Source: Shewanella zhangzhouensis (GTDB taxonomy: Bacteria > Pseudomonadota > Gammaproteobacteria > Enterobacterales > Shewanellaceae). Taken from it: a DNA stretch of 64,000 bases. The notes under the pieces are model-generated. The model was not told the origin of the DNA, did no database searches, and saw only the letters and a program-made list of their open reading frames with translations. The first letter of the stretch is position 1, and every line of letters starts with the position of its first letter. A program made the translations under genes and the position numbers. The stretch is from the NCBI RefSeq assembly GCF_019457615.1, contig NZ_CP080414.1, forward strand, positions 3,098,501 through 3,162,500, read 5' to 3'. Positions 1 through 8,831 of this stretch are shown piece after piece.

Positions 1-2651
1 CCGGCACGGCGCATGGCCAGATACAACTCAACCCCTTGCTCCCATGGCACCGCATCATCCTTGTCACCGAACATGATCATCATGGGCGTCTTGATACGGT
101 CAGCATAAAACACCGGCGAGTTTTCCACGTATTTCAGCGGCGCCTGCATCAGACTCTCACCGATACGGCTCTGGCCGGTTTCATACTGGAATTGACGGGC
201 AAGGCCGGTGCCATGACGAATGCCACTGTAGGCACTGGTCATGTTGCCAACGGGAGCCCCTGTTACGGCAGCGGCAAAGATGTGGGTCTGGGTCACGGCA
301 AAGGCCGTTTGATAACCGCCCCAGGAGTGGCCCTGAATACCCACGGCTTTGGGATCGGCAATCCCCATTTCAATCAGCTTTTGCACGCCAGAGGTCAACG
401 CCTGCACCGAGCTGTTACCCGGATAGCCCACCTCAAAACGAATGTCCGGCAGGAAGATGGCATAGCCCTGGTTGGCGTACCAGGCAAAGTTGGGTCTGTG
501 GTTGATGTTCATCGCCGGGAAGGCATGCAAACGGTCGCTCATAAAGCGATAGAAATACACCAGCACAGGGTAACGCTTACCAGCCTCGTAACCTGCGGGT
601 TTGATAAGAACACCATCGAGCGGCTCACCGTCGGTATTGGTCCAGTGCACCAGTTCGGCCTTACCCCAGCCAAACTGGCTGCGCTGCGCGTCAAGCTCAG
701 TTAAACGGCGGGCATCATCCACCTCCAGCACATTGGCGCTGTAAAGGTCCGGGAAACGGTCGTAACGTTCACGGCTGAATACCAGGGTATCGGCGTGCCT
801 GGCGCGTGCCAGTACGCTGAGTTTTTCCTCTTTGGCATGCAGGGTTTTAAGGCCTTCTTTGCCCAGGGTGATCCGGTAGAAACCATCGGCCTTGGTGCGC
901 TCGTTGTAGCCTTTCACGAGCAGACTCTGACTGGCACTCGCGGTGGCAGGCGCCTGGTCTTTGTCCTGATACAGACCTTCAACCCGGTAGCTGATGCCTT
1001 TGTCTCTTCCCGAAGTCAGCTTAAGCGCCTTGGCATCTGCCGCAGCAAATTGCCAGATATCGTATTTGTCGTATACCAACAGGCCACTTTCATCAGCCAG
1101 CCAGGGGCCGAAACCATAACCCGGCGCATCGGAGGGATAGTCGTGGTCTTCATCGGCAAATGGCACGTCAAGATTGGCATTCAACGCCCTAAGCTGCTTT
1201 GAAGCCACATCCAGGAGCTGTACCTGCCCCTCACGGAAATACGCGGCGTAGCGACCATGTGGCGAAATGCTGGGCTCGCTGTTTGACGGCTGACGCAGCG
1301 CCACCGCCGTGCGCTCCCCGCTCAGGGTATCGATAAGGTAAAAATCGCTGTAAAACCCCGCCCAGGTGATTTCTTTCAGGTAAGGTTCACTGGAGCTGCC
1401 CAGCACAAAGCGGCCGTACTCTATGGATTTGGCTTCCGGCACTTCAGGGGTGGCAAGTTGCACAACCTGATTGCGCGCCAGGTGCCATACGGCCAGTAGT
1501 GTCTGCTTCTTCAGCTTGTCATAGGTCTTGATTTCATGGGGCTTAATCCGCGGGTCATCGCCATGCCATAGCTTAAGACCGCGGCTGTCACGTATAGTCG
1601 CAGTGTCATACAGACTCGCCTCATCACTGAACTTTTGCAGGCTAAGCACCTTACTGACTTCAGGCACAGTGCCAAAATACAGCCGCTCGCCGTCATCGGA
1701 AAACGACAGCCGCGAATATTGGTTCAGAACCCAGGCATCGGGATGCAGGGCAAAGCTGACGTCCCCCTTGCCATTCACAAGTCCGAGACGGTACTGACGC
1801 TCATCCACCTTGTCGGCGGCCACGCCGGCGCTGAAGGCAATCTGGCTGCCATCGTGGTTTATGGCGAGCGCCCCCAGTTGCTCGGTTTCGGCGCTGTACT
1901 TTTGCTGCTGGCTCAGGTCACTCAGGGTAACCGACAGCAGTTGATGCTTACCCTGCGCAGCATCATTTACCAACACCGCTGCAGTTTTGCCTTTTTTGTC
2001 AAAGGTATAGGCAGTGACATCTTGTAATTCGAGCTGTTTGCCGCTCTCGAGGGCTATCAGCGTCAGTGGCGATCCCTTGTCGGCCTTATCCACCTTGGGC
2101 TTTTTGGCGCTCTCTTCACCAGCTTGAGCTTTGGTCTCGGTCACGGAAGAGGCATCTGCCGCCTTATCGTCGGCCTTGTCCTTTTTGTCTTCCTCGGCAT
2201 CAAACCAGACCGCGAGCACAGTACCGGCATCGTTGAAGGCAAACTCCTTCACCCGGGCAAAACGCTGCTCTTTACCGGTGGCGACTTCCACCAATACCAT
2301 GCCGTCCTTCAATTTTTTACGGGCTTTGGCATCACTGGTTTCTTTTTCAAGCAGCGAAGGCTCCAGCACCATGGCCACATACCGGCCATCGGCACTGACG
2401 GCAGGCTTTGAAGCACCGGCAATGCTCAATTGGCGTTTACCTGTGGTTGAACGCAGCAAGGTATGGCTATCCCCTCTGTCGGGTGCAACTTCCACCGCCA
2501 CCAGTGAGCCATTATCAGCAATCACAGGTTTTTTGAGAGATTCGAATTTCATGATGTCCTGAACTTGCATGTTGCCCGAAGGCGCTGCCAGGGCAGGCAA
2601 GCTCAGACTGGCGGCACTTGCCAGAGCGCAAAATAGAGCGGAAGGCTTCAA
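1..2651 (-). CDS. S9 family (prolyl oligopeptidase-type) serine peptidase, exported, 3' end outside window
   Basis: This serine peptidase probably cleaves peptides in the periplasm. The reading frame stays open to the window edge, so about 883 codons are visible and the C-terminus, including the catalytic His, is missing. The start is a TTG at 2651 preceded by AGGAC; it opens a typical signal peptide (Lys, then a hydrophobic Ala/Leu stretch ending ALAA near residue 23). Residues about 40-650 look like a beta-propeller. The C-terminal hydrolase domain has the nucleophile motif GHSWGGY with Ser776 and the acidic motif GDKDDAVP around residue 865. Residues about 152-193 are an unusual Lys/Asp/Ala-rich low-complexity insert. 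The family assignment is firm; the substrate is unknown. The gene diverges from the isocitrate dehydrogenase gene. Confidence 0.9.
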   Translation of the reverse strand, partial: MKPSALFCALASAASLSLPALAAPSGNMQVQDIMKFESLKKPVIADNGSLVAVEVAPDRGDSHTLLRSTTGKRQLSIAGASKPAVSADGRYVAMVLEPSLLEKETSDAKARKKLKDGMVLVEVATGKEQRFARVKEFAFNDAGTVLAVWFDAEEDKKDKADDKAADASSVTETKAQAGEESAKKPKVDKADKGSPLTLIALESGKQLELQDVTAYTFDKKGKTAAVLVNDAAQGKHQLLSVTLSDLSQQQKYSAETEQLGALAINHDGSQIAFSAGVAADKVDERQYRLGLVNGKGDVSFALHPDAWVLNQYSRLSFSDDGERLYFGTVPEVSKVLSLQKFSDEASLYDTATIRDSRGLKLWHGDDPRIKPHEIKTYDKLKKQTLLAVWHLARNQVVQLATPEVPEAKSIEYGRFVLGSSSEPYLKEITWAGFYSDFYLIDTLSGERTAVALRQPSNSEPSISPHGRYAAYFREGQVQLLDVASKQLRALNANLDVPFADEDHDYPSDAPGYGFGPWLADESGLLVYDKYDIWQFAAADAKALKLTSGRDKGISYRVEGLYQDKDQAPATASASQSLLVKGYNERTKADGFYRITLGKEGLKTLHAKEEKLSVLARARHADTLVFSRERYDRFPDLYSANVLEVDDARRLTELDAQRSQFGWGKAELVHWTNTDGEPLDGVLIKPAGYEAGKRYPVLVYFYRFMSDRLHAFPAMNINHRPNFAWYANQGYAIFLPDIRFEVGYPGNSSVQALTSGVQKLIEMGIADPKAVGIQGHSWGGYQTAFAVTQTHIFAAAVTGAPVGNMTSAYSGIRHGTGLARQFQYETGQSRIGESLMQAPLKYVENSPVFYADRIKTPMMIMFGDKDDAVPWEQGVELYLAMRRA

Positions 2652-2901
2652 AGGTCGTCCTCTTTATAAGTTGTTATTCGACTAAAGTAGACTTTTTAAG
2701 GCTTAGGCTTTGAATCATCTTTCTTAGCCTTGATTTATGCATGTTAGCCTACAGAAAAAACCGAGTGTTTGCTCACCTTTTCCTGTGAAAAGTGTATAAA
2801 AGTGTTTAAACTAACCGAGACATAAATCACATAATTCCAGTCTTGTTTCCGCTCGCGGAAGCCGACAATTGCAGTAACCACCAACCGTGGAAGGAATATC
2901 C

Positions 2902-3912
2902 ATGTCTAAAAGAACGATTACCGTAATCCCAGGTGATGGGATCGGCCCAAGCATCATCGACTCCGCTCTGAAAATCCTCGACAAGGCGGGTTGCGACTTC
3001 GAATATGAATTTGCCGATGCTGGCCTGACGGCTCTGGAAAAGCATGGTGAACTGCTGCCTCAGCGTACGCTGGATCTTATCGAAAAGAACCGTATTACCC
3101 TGAAAGGCCCACTGACCACTCCCGTTGGTGAAGGCTTTACCTCCATCAACGTTACCCTGCGTAAAAAGTTCAGCCTGTATGCCAACGTGCGCCCAGTGAA
3201 CTCTTTCAAGGGAACCCAGGCCAGATACGAAAATATCGACATCATCACTGTCCGTGAAAATACCGAAGGCATGTACTCCGGTTACGGCCAGAAAGTATCA
3301 GATGACGGCAGTACTGCCGAAGCCACCAGCATTATCACCCGTCAGGGTGCTGAGCAGATCACCACTTTTGCCTACGAGCTGGCCCGCAAGGAAGGCCGTA
3401 AGAAAGTGACCATAGTGCACAAGGCCAACATCATGAAGTCCACCTCAGGCCTGTTCCTGAAAGTGGCCCGTGAAGTAAGCCAGCGCTATCCCGACATCAC
3501 CACCGAAGAAATGATCGTGGACGCCACCTGCATGAAGCTGGTGATGAACCCAGAAAACTTCGACGTGATTGTAACCACCAACCTGTTTGGTGACATCCTG
3601 TCAGATCTGTGTGCCGGTCTTGTGGGTGGTCTGGGTATGGCGCCCGGAGCCAACATCGGTGCCAGTGCGGCCATTTTTGAAGCCGTACACGGCAGCGCTC
3701 CGGACATTGCCGGTAAAAACCTGGCTAACCCCACTTCCGTGATCCTGGCTTCTGTACAGATGCTGGAATATCTCGGCATGGCTGACAAAGCTGCGGCTAT
3801 CCGCAATGCCGTTGCGGCTGTGATTGAAGAAGGCGACCGTACTACCCGCGATCTCGGCGGTACCCACGGTACCACCGACTTCACTCAAGCGGTCCTCGAC
3901 AGACTCGCCTGA
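2902..3912 (+). CDS. Isocitrate dehydrogenase, NAD-dependent type
   Basis: This enzyme oxidatively decarboxylates isocitrate to 2-oxoglutarate in the TCA cycle (336 aa, cytoplasm). It belongs to the short isocitrate/isopropylmalate dehydrogenase family. Visible motifs are the substrate-loop RENTEGMYSG, the family signature NLFGDILSDLCAGLVGG, and the cofactor loop HGSAPDIAGKNLANP. The Asp-Ile pair in that loop, where NADP enzymes carry Lys-Tyr, argues for NAD. An in-frame GTG lies 15 bases upstream, but the sequence GTGGAAGGA there is better read as the ribosome binding site of the ATG at 2902. A strong terminator follows directly, so the gene is probably monocistronic. Isopropylmalate and homoisocitrate dehydrogenases are relatives, but the NTEGMYSG loop favours isocitrate. 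Confidence 0.9.
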   Translation: MSKRTITVIPGDGIGPSIIDSALKILDKAGCDFEYEFADAGLTALEKHGELLPQRTLDLIEKNRITLKGPLTTPVGEGFTSINVTLRKKFSLYANVRPVNSFKGTQARYENIDIITVRENTEGMYSGYGQKVSDDGSTAEATSIITRQGAEQITTFAYELARKEGRKKVTIVHKANIMKSTSGLFLKVAREVSQRYPDITTEEMIVDATCMKLVMNPENFDVIVTTNLFGDILSDLCAGLVGGLGMAPGANIGASAAIFEAVHGSAPDIAGKNLANPTSVILASVQMLEYLGMADKAAAIRNAVAAVIEEGDRTTRDLGGTHGTTDFTQAVLDRLA

Positions 3913-3944
3913 GTGCCCGGCGTCATCTGACGCGGCAAACACCA

Positions 3945-3978
3945 TAAAAAAGGATGAGCCCAGGCTCATCCTTTTTTA
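3945..3978 (+). terminator. Rho-independent terminator after isocitrate dehydrogenase
   Basis: The arms AAGGATGAGCC and GGCTCATCCTT are perfect, with a 2-base loop, and are flanked by an A run and a T run. It lies 32 bases after the stop codon. Confidence 0.93.
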
Positions 3979-4325
3979 TTCCCCGCTGGAGCCAATACCC
4001 AAGGCTCACCCAAATTTCAGCCTAAGCTCAGTTGCCATCTCCCTTCATGGCCTGACGTCATCTCACCGGCAATATCGAGGCTGCATGCTGAGCATGGTTT
4101 CATCACCAGTTAAAACCCACTAAAGTAACAACCACTTAACCCACCATCCCCATCAAAGCCTTGCAGCAACAAACAAAAAGCCACTGTATCTCTTTGTATC
4201 AATTCATTATTTAGCCACCAATCGCAATTGCCCACGCATCAATTTGTGGTCACAATGCCTGCCTGCCACGTGCCCGGCAGACAGATAAAAGCAGTCGCAC
4301 CCTGAGGTGCTGTAAGGGATATAAG
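3979..4325. other. Intergenic stretch without recognised gene
   Basis: This is about 350 bases between the isocitrate dehydrogenase terminator and the cyclophilin gene. It is AT-richer than the flanking genes. Short open frames cross it, but none has a credible ribosome binding site or recognisable product. It presumably holds the cyclophilin promoter; I cannot point to a clear -35/-10 pair or repeat. Confidence 0.5.
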
Positions 4326-4937
4326 ATGAAAAAAATCATAGGATTGTTAATCGGCATGAACCTGGTCGCCTGTGGCGGTGGCAGTGATGACCCGGCGCCG
4401 GAAGTACCGGATACCCCGGTCGTATTTAAAGCCGATGCCTGTTATCTGATGAGCACCAATCTTGGTGACATAACACTTGCCATCGACACGACCAATACCC
4501 CCATCACCGGCAATAACTTCAAACAATATGTCGACAAAGGCTTTTACGATGGCACCCTGTTCCACCGCGCGGTAAATAACTTCGTCATCCAGGGCGGTGG
4601 ATATACCAGCGGTCTCGTGCCAAAAGACACGGATGCGGCGATTAAAAACGAAGCCAGCGTGGGCTTCAGTAACGATCGCGGCACCCTGGCCATGGCTCGC
4701 ACTGCTGCACCGGATACGGCCACCTCGCAGTTTTTCATCAACGTACTGGATAATCCCCAGCTTGATTATTCTGCCAGCAGCTATGGCTATGCGGTATTTG
4801 GCAAGGTACTGTCCGGAATGGAAGTGGTTGACCAAATCAGTATCGCCCCTGTCCACAACGTAAACGGCTTCAGCGATGTGCCTGTGGATGAAGTCGTGAT
4901 TGAATCGGTAACCGAGATGAATTGCCCTGCCAGCTGA
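4326..4937 (+). CDS. Cyclophilin-type peptidyl-prolyl cis-trans isomerase, predicted lipoprotein
   Basis: This enzyme accelerates proline isomerisation during folding of exported proteins. It has 203 aa and an AAGGGAT ribosome binding site before the ATG. The N-terminus is a short signal ending in the lipobox LVAC, followed by a Gly/Ser/Asp/Pro-rich linker, so the mature protein should be lipid-anchored and face the periplasm. The cyclophilin fold starts near residue 40. Key segments are GTLFHRAVNNFVIQGGG (containing the catalytic Arg) and the ATSQFFINV signature. The typical bacterial exported cyclophilin is soluble, so the lipid anchor is the distinctive point. It has its own terminator. 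Confidence 0.92.
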   Translation: MKKIIGLLIGMNLVACGGGSDDPAPEVPDTPVVFKADACYLMSTNLGDITLAIDTTNTPITGNNFKQYVDKGFYDGTLFHRAVNNFVIQGGGYTSGLVPKDTDAAIKNEASVGFSNDRGTLAMARTAAPDTATSQFFINVLDNPQLDYSASSYGYAVFGKVLSGMEVVDQISIAPVHNVNGFSDVPVDEVVIESVTEMNCPAS

Positions 4938-4962
4938 TAAGATCAGTTAGCTGCCAATTCCG

Positions 4963-4990
4963 AGCCACCCTTCAGGGTGGCTTTTTTATT
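4963..4990 (+). terminator. Rho-independent terminator after the cyclophilin gene
   Basis: The arms GCCACCC and GGGTGGC enclose a short loop and are followed by CTTTTTTATT. Confidence 0.9.
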
Positions 4991-5135
4991 CAGTCTTGAG
5001 CACACTCAACCTGAGTTCCGGGCAAGTATCCCGGTTAACCATCCTTGCCCCGATATGAAAAAGCACTGCCACTCCTTGCGCGAACTCATCTGACTGAGCA
5101 CACAGGGGGATCTGATATTCACAAAGGACAACGCC

Positions 5136-5570
5136 TTGATTAAGTTAGCCAAATCAAATGTAACCGAGGTAGACGTATTCGTAGCAATGGAAAGCACCCC
5201 GGACACGGCAATGTACGTGCTGCCCTACACCCGAGAGAAGCACCTGGCCGAAATGGTAAAAGACGAGGTTTGCTACCTGACTATCTATCACCGGGAGCGG
5301 GTTGCCGGCTTTATTATCCTGGCCATTGAGGGCTCCAGTGTGGAATTCAGGCGAATTGTGGTGCATCGCAAGGGGCTGGGCACAGGACAGCAAGCCATGC
5401 AGGCAATGGAGGAGTACTGCCTACGACATCTTGGGGCTGACAGGATATGGCTGGATGTATTCGCTGAGAACGAACCTGGTATACACATCTACAAAAAGCA
5501 GGGTTACCAGCAATTTGATGTTGTTGAGCACAATGGCAGAGCCTTGCTGCTATTTGAAAAGAAGCTATAA
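5136..5570 (+). CDS. GNAT family N-acetyltransferase
   Basis: This is a 144-aa acetyl-CoA-dependent acetyltransferase of unknown acceptor. The chosen start is TTG at 5136, because AAAGGA lies 7-8 bases upstream; the next ATG (5187) has no such site and would remove the first strand and helix. The acetyl-CoA motif is RRIVVHRKGLGTGQ (the Q/RxxGxG pattern), followed by the helix QAMQAMEEYC. The C-terminal motif B, NEPGIHIYKKQGYQ, is typical of RimI-like GNATs. It stands alone on the plus strand and converges on rlmM. The ending FEKKL shows no extra domain. The class is clear; no substrate can be named. Confidence 0.88.
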   Translation: MIKLAKSNVTEVDVFVAMESTPDTAMYVLPYTREKHLAEMVKDEVCYLTIYHRERVAGFIILAIEGSSVEFRRIVVHRKGLGTGQQAMQAMEEYCLRHLGADRIWLDVFAENEPGIHIYKKQGYQQFDVVEHNGRALLLFEKKL

Positions 5571-5609
5571 AAGGTCTGTTTGACTGGCCAGTGTTTCATC
5601 TCAAAATTA

Positions 5610-5635
5610 ACAAAGGCGCCTCAGGGCACCTTTGT
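5610..5635. terminator. Weak hairpin between convergent genes
   Basis: ACAAAGGCGCC and GGCACCTTTGT pair with one mismatch between the converging GNAT and rlmM genes. There is no long T run on either side, so terminator function is only plausible. Confidence 0.4.
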
Positions 5636-5661
5636 TAGACATGCAAGCCTTGTGGTGACTA

Positions 5662-6747
5662 TCAAATCCAGGGAGAGCTGGGTCTTAGCCACAGATGTAC
5701 AGTCACTTCATCACGATCGTGGTAGAGGTGCTTACAGGCCAGATGAAACTCGTGAATGCCGTTTTCCTTAAGGATGACATGCATATTGGCGAGGATCTGC
5801 GATACCTCTTTGTAGCGACTCTTCATTGGCAGCTTGAGGTTAAAAATCGCCTCTTTAAACCAGCCCTGAATCGCCCAGTATTCCATCAACTCAGCCACAC
5901 GGGCGGGCTTTTCCACCATGTCACATACCAACCAATAGATATTGCGGCGAGCCGGCTCAAACTTGAAACCGTCGGCGCGGTGGTGCGTCACCTGCCCTGA
6001 CTCCATCAGATCATGGTTCATGGGGCCGTTATCGATGGCATGTACCATCATGCCACGGCGTACCAGTTGATAGGTCCAGCCACCGGGACAAGCGCCCAAA
6101 TCCACCGCATTGAGGCCACTGCGAAGACGGGTTTCATGCTCCTCGCGGGGAATAAAGTGGATAAAGGCTTCATCCAGCTTGAGCGTCGAACGGCTCGGGG
6201 CGTCGGACGGGAATTTGAGCCGCGGGATCCCCATAAAGTGGGGAGAGCTGTTGTTTGACAACGAATAACCGGTAAAGGCCTTGTTGGGCGCCACAAAGCA
6301 CACATGCACTATGGGACGACGGCTGCTTTCTTTCTCCAGCAGCACGCCACGCTTTTTCAGCGCCTGACGCAGGGGCACGGTGAATTTACGGCAGAAGGCC
6401 GACAGCTCTTTGGCTTCGTTGGTGTCGGGGGTTTCTACCCGCAGTTCCCCTGCACGTTCAATTTCCGCCAGACTCTCAGTGATAGGAGTCACCCTGTCTT
6501 CCGGTGAAAAGTCATCGAGCAAATCGCCGCAGGCGAACATCTGCCGCGCAAAAATCAGCGAGTCCAGCGGCAGATCTTTGGCGAGACGATCGCCATCATC
6601 GGGGCTGAAGCCCTGAAACACCACATAGGCATCGTCGCGATTGGCTTTGACGAAACCACCAATACCAAGCTCGGCGGCCCGCTGCTGAATTTCGGCCGCG
6701 CAGTCTTTTTCGTAACCGGCACGGCAATATAAGAACAGGTTTTTCAT
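5662..6747 (-). CDS. rlmM: 23S rRNA 2'-O-ribose C2498 methyltransferase RlmM
   Basis: This enzyme methylates the ribose of C2498 in 23S rRNA using S-adenosylmethionine. Its 361 aa is the usual family length. The N-terminal MKNLFLYCRAGYEKDCAAEI begins a THUMP-like RNA-binding region. The SAM site of the Rossmann-like methyltransferase domain is AVDLGACPGGWTYQLV, and the catalytic Lys-rich end is FNLKLPMKSRYKEV. It lies last on a strand with gcvA, a hydrolase and DUF423; gcvA-ygdD-rlmM adjacency is also known from Escherichia coli. A 92-base gap separates it from DUF423, so it may have its own promoter as well. Confidence 0.97.
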   Translation of the reverse strand: MKNLFLYCRAGYEKDCAAEIQQRAAELGIGGFVKANRDDAYVVFQGFSPDDGDRLAKDLPLDSLIFARQMFACGDLLDDFSPEDRVTPITESLAEIERAGELRVETPDTNEAKELSAFCRKFTVPLRQALKKRGVLLEKESSRRPIVHVCFVAPNKAFTGYSLSNNSSPHFMGIPRLKFPSDAPSRSTLKLDEAFIHFIPREEHETRLRSGLNAVDLGACPGGWTYQLVRRGMMVHAIDNGPMNHDLMESGQVTHHRADGFKFEPARRNIYWLVCDMVEKPARVAELMEYWAIQGWFKEAIFNLKLPMKSRYKEVSQILANMHVILKENGIHEFHLACKHLYHDRDEVTVHLWLRPSSPWI

Positions 6748-6839
6748 TGCGATTCTTCGTTGGCGCTAACATAAAGCGGCCCACAGGCCGCAAAAACAGA
6801 AATTGGCGCCGAGTATATCACAGCGCGAACGTCTCTTGG

Positions 6840-7226
6840 CTATTTGCCATCAACGACCCGGCTGCGCCATACCGCCGCGCCGAGCAGCAACCATCCCAGC
6901 AGCAAACAGGTTCCGCCCAGCGGGGTAACAGGCCCCCACCACTTGGCTCCCGTCATGACCAGTGCATACAAAGAGCCAGAAAAGAGCGCCATACCAGCGA
7001 TAAAAAAACCGGCCGCCCAGCTCAGTAATCGGGAGGCAATATGGGGCCAGGCGAGTGCGACGGCGAGCAAGGCAAAGGTATGGTAAAACTGGTATTCAAC
7101 CGCCAATTCAAACACTGAAACCATCTCGGCACTCACCAGATTTTTAAGGCCATGGGCACCAAAAGCACCGAGGGCGACGGCGAGAAAGCCGGTCACAGAT
7201 GCGAATAAAAACAAACCCCTATTCAT
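6840..7226 (-). CDS. DUF423 (YgdD-type) small inner-membrane protein
   Basis: This 128-aa protein has about four hydrophobic segments and the N-terminal signature FLAVALGAFGAHGLK that marks DUF423. Its molecular function is not established. Its ATG immediately precedes (on the coding strand, follows) the TGA stop of the hydrolase with no gap, and the ribosome binding site GGAGAA lies inside the end of that gene, so the two are probably translationally coupled. Location between gcvA and rlmM matches ygdD of enteric bacteria. Confidence 0.93.
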   Translation of the reverse strand: MNRGLFLFASVTGFLAVALGAFGAHGLKNLVSAEMVSVFELAVEYQFYHTFALLAVALAWPHIASRLLSWAAGFFIAGMALFSGSLYALVMTGAKWWGPVTPLGGTCLLLGWLLLGAAVWRSRVVDGK

Positions 7227-7901
7227 TCATTTCTCCATAAATTCAAGGCAGGCTGAAGCAGCAGCCTTCAGGTTATCCGCTTCGGTAAGCCCTGACGACT
7301 TGCGTGGTGTCAGGCTGTGATCGCCATCGGCAATCCAGCAGAATTTCACGGCTGTTGGCACATCCCAGGCCGCAACCTGCGTCCTGGTGCCAAAGCTGTC
7401 GCGCTCACCCTGCACTATCAAAAGTGGCAGTTGGCAATTCGCCAAGGGCTCAAGGCGCACTGCTTTCCCCTTGGGCGGCAAAAAGGGGTAACCCAAACAA
7501 AGAATGCCTGCAATCTGCGCGACATCAAACTCAGCGCCCAGGATGGCAGCCATGCGCCCGCCCATGGATTTACCCATCAGAAACAATCGTTTTGGCCCGT
7601 AGGTCGTCTGAACCATGGCAATGGCTTCGCGAAAGCACTCGAGCAGCGCAGGGGCGCGGTTGGGAGGACGGCGCTTGCCGTCAAGCTTGCGCTGCTCCAT
7701 ATAGGGAAAGTTAAAACGCACCACAGCTACCCCCTGGCTGGCAAGCCTTGAAGCCATAGCCGCCATAAAGTCCGAGTCCATGTCGGCACCGGCGCCGTGG
7801 GCAAAGAGCACCATCACATCCCCGGGCTCGCCATCGAGCTTAAGCCAGGATGGCAGCGCTGTGTTTGTCTGGTTAAGGGCTTCAGGCGGGCAAGAGTTCA
7901 C
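7227..7901 (-). CDS. Alpha/beta hydrolase (KANL3/Tex30-like family)
   Basis: This is a predicted cytoplasmic hydrolase of 224 aa and unknown substrate. The oxyanion/strand region is MVLFAHGAGADMDS, the nucleophile elbow GKSMGGRM carries the Ser, and the likely acid and His lie in QGERDSFGT and DGDHSL. The start chosen is GTG at 7901, because GAGGAG sits 7 bases upstream; an in-frame ATG at 7940 would add 13 residues but lacks such a site. The gene begins inside the last 20 bases of gcvA and ends directly against DUF423, so all three are likely one transcript. It interrupts the gcvA-ygdD pair known in enterics. Confidence 0.87.
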   Translation of the reverse strand: MNSCPPEALNQTNTALPSWLKLDGEPGDVMVLFAHGAGADMDSDFMAAMASRLASQGVAVVRFNFPYMEQRKLDGKRRPPNRAPALLECFREAIAMVQTTYGPKRLFLMGKSMGGRMAAILGAEFDVAQIAGILCLGYPFLPPKGKAVRLEPLANCQLPLLIVQGERDSFGTRTQVAAWDVPTAVKFCWIADGDHSLTPRKSSGLTEADNLKAAASACLEFMEK

Positions 7902-8793
7902 TGCGTGACTCCTCAGCAAACATGTCCAGCATCCATTCACGGAACGCCACTATTTTGCCAAGCTCGGCATGGTTTTGCTGGCATACCAGATAGTAGGCAT
8001 CTTTACTCACCAACACTTCCTGAAAAGGCACTACCAAGCGACCGGCTTTGATGTCCGGGCGGGCCAGCACGCTGTACCCCAGCGCCACACCCTGACCATG
8101 GGCAGCGGCCTGTAATACCAATGACGAATGACTGAAAATCGGTCCCTGGTTCACGTTCACGTCGGTGACGCCACATTGGCGAAACCAGGCCTGCCAGTCG
8201 TGACGGCTCATGTCGTGCAGCAGGGTGTGATGCTTAAGATCTGCGGGCTTCTCAAGGGGCTTGGGGCCATTGAGAAGCATGGGGGAACACACGGGGATAA
8301 GTACTTCGTTACGCAGTTTATCGGCCCTGAGCCCTGGCCAACTGCCCTGCCCATAATAGATGGCCACATCCACGTCATCAGTGAGAGACCCCTCTTCGCT
8401 GTCCACCGCCTTGATACGCACGTCGATGTCGGGATTCTTCTCGCTGAATTTGGCAAGTCTTGGCACCAACCACTGAATCGCGAAACTGGGCGACATACTC
8501 ACGGTCAACGAGCCAATGGCACTGCGGGCCAGCAAACGGTCGGTGGCGTCGGACAGTTGGGTAAAAATATCCTTGATGTCGAGAAAGTAGCTCTGCCCCT
8601 CTTCGGTGAGCAGCAAAGAACGGTTCTTTCGCCGAAATAATTTTAATCCCAGAAAGTCTTCCAGCGCCTTAATTTGATGGCTCACCGCCGCCTGGGTAAC
8701 AAAGAGCTCTTCGGCGGCGCGGGTAAAACTCAGGTGCCGTGCAGCGGCCTCAAAGGCCTTTACGGCATTCAGCGGAGGAAGTCGTCTTGACAT
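7882..8793 (-). CDS. gcvA: LysR-family regulator GcvA (glycine cleavage activator)
   Basis: This transcription factor in enterics activates the glycine-cleavage operon and represses its own gene (303 aa here). The N-terminal winged helix-turn-helix is PLNAVKAFEAAARHLSFTRAA...VTQAAVSHQIKALE, very close to the GcvA subfamily. Residues about 95-300 form the effector-binding domain. The ATG at 8793 has GGGATCACC in front. The upstream DNA holds an ATTAG-N5-CTAAT inverted repeat, matching the CTAAT core recognised by GcvA, which suggests autoregulation. The subfamily call rests on sequence resemblance and the ygdD/rlmM neighbourhood. No gcv operon is in this window. Confidence 0.9.
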   Translation of the reverse strand: MSRRLPPLNAVKAFEAAARHLSFTRAAEELFVTQAAVSHQIKALEDFLGLKLFRRKNRSLLLTEEGQSYFLDIKDIFTQLSDATDRLLARSAIGSLTVSMSPSFAIQWLVPRLAKFSEKNPDIDVRIKAVDSEEGSLTDDVDVAIYYGQGSWPGLRADKLRNEVLIPVCSPMLLNGPKPLEKPADLKHHTLLHDMSRHDWQAWFRQCGVTDVNVNQGPIFSHSSLVLQAAAHGQGVALGYSVLARPDIKAGRLVVPFQEVLVSKDAYYLVCQQNHAELGKIVAFREWMLDMFAEESRSELLPA

Positions 8794-8816
8794 GGTGATC
8801 CCACTCTCATTTTTTA

Positions 8817-8831
8817 ATTAGTTTTTCTAAT
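8817..8831. promoter_or_regulatory. Candidate GcvA/LysR autoregulatory site
   Basis: ATTAG and CTAAT form a perfect 5-bp inverted repeat with a TTTTT spacer, 23 bases upstream of the gcvA start. GcvA of E. coli is reported to recognise CTAAT-containing sites. Seen: the repeat and its position. Inferred: the protein that binds it. Confidence 0.55.

Noticed and set aside
36..2562. Several plus-strand open frames of 90-220 codons across the S9 peptidase gene
   Set aside because: They are shadows of the minus-strand peptidase frame, which carries the signal peptide, the GHSWGGY motif and continuous coding bias.
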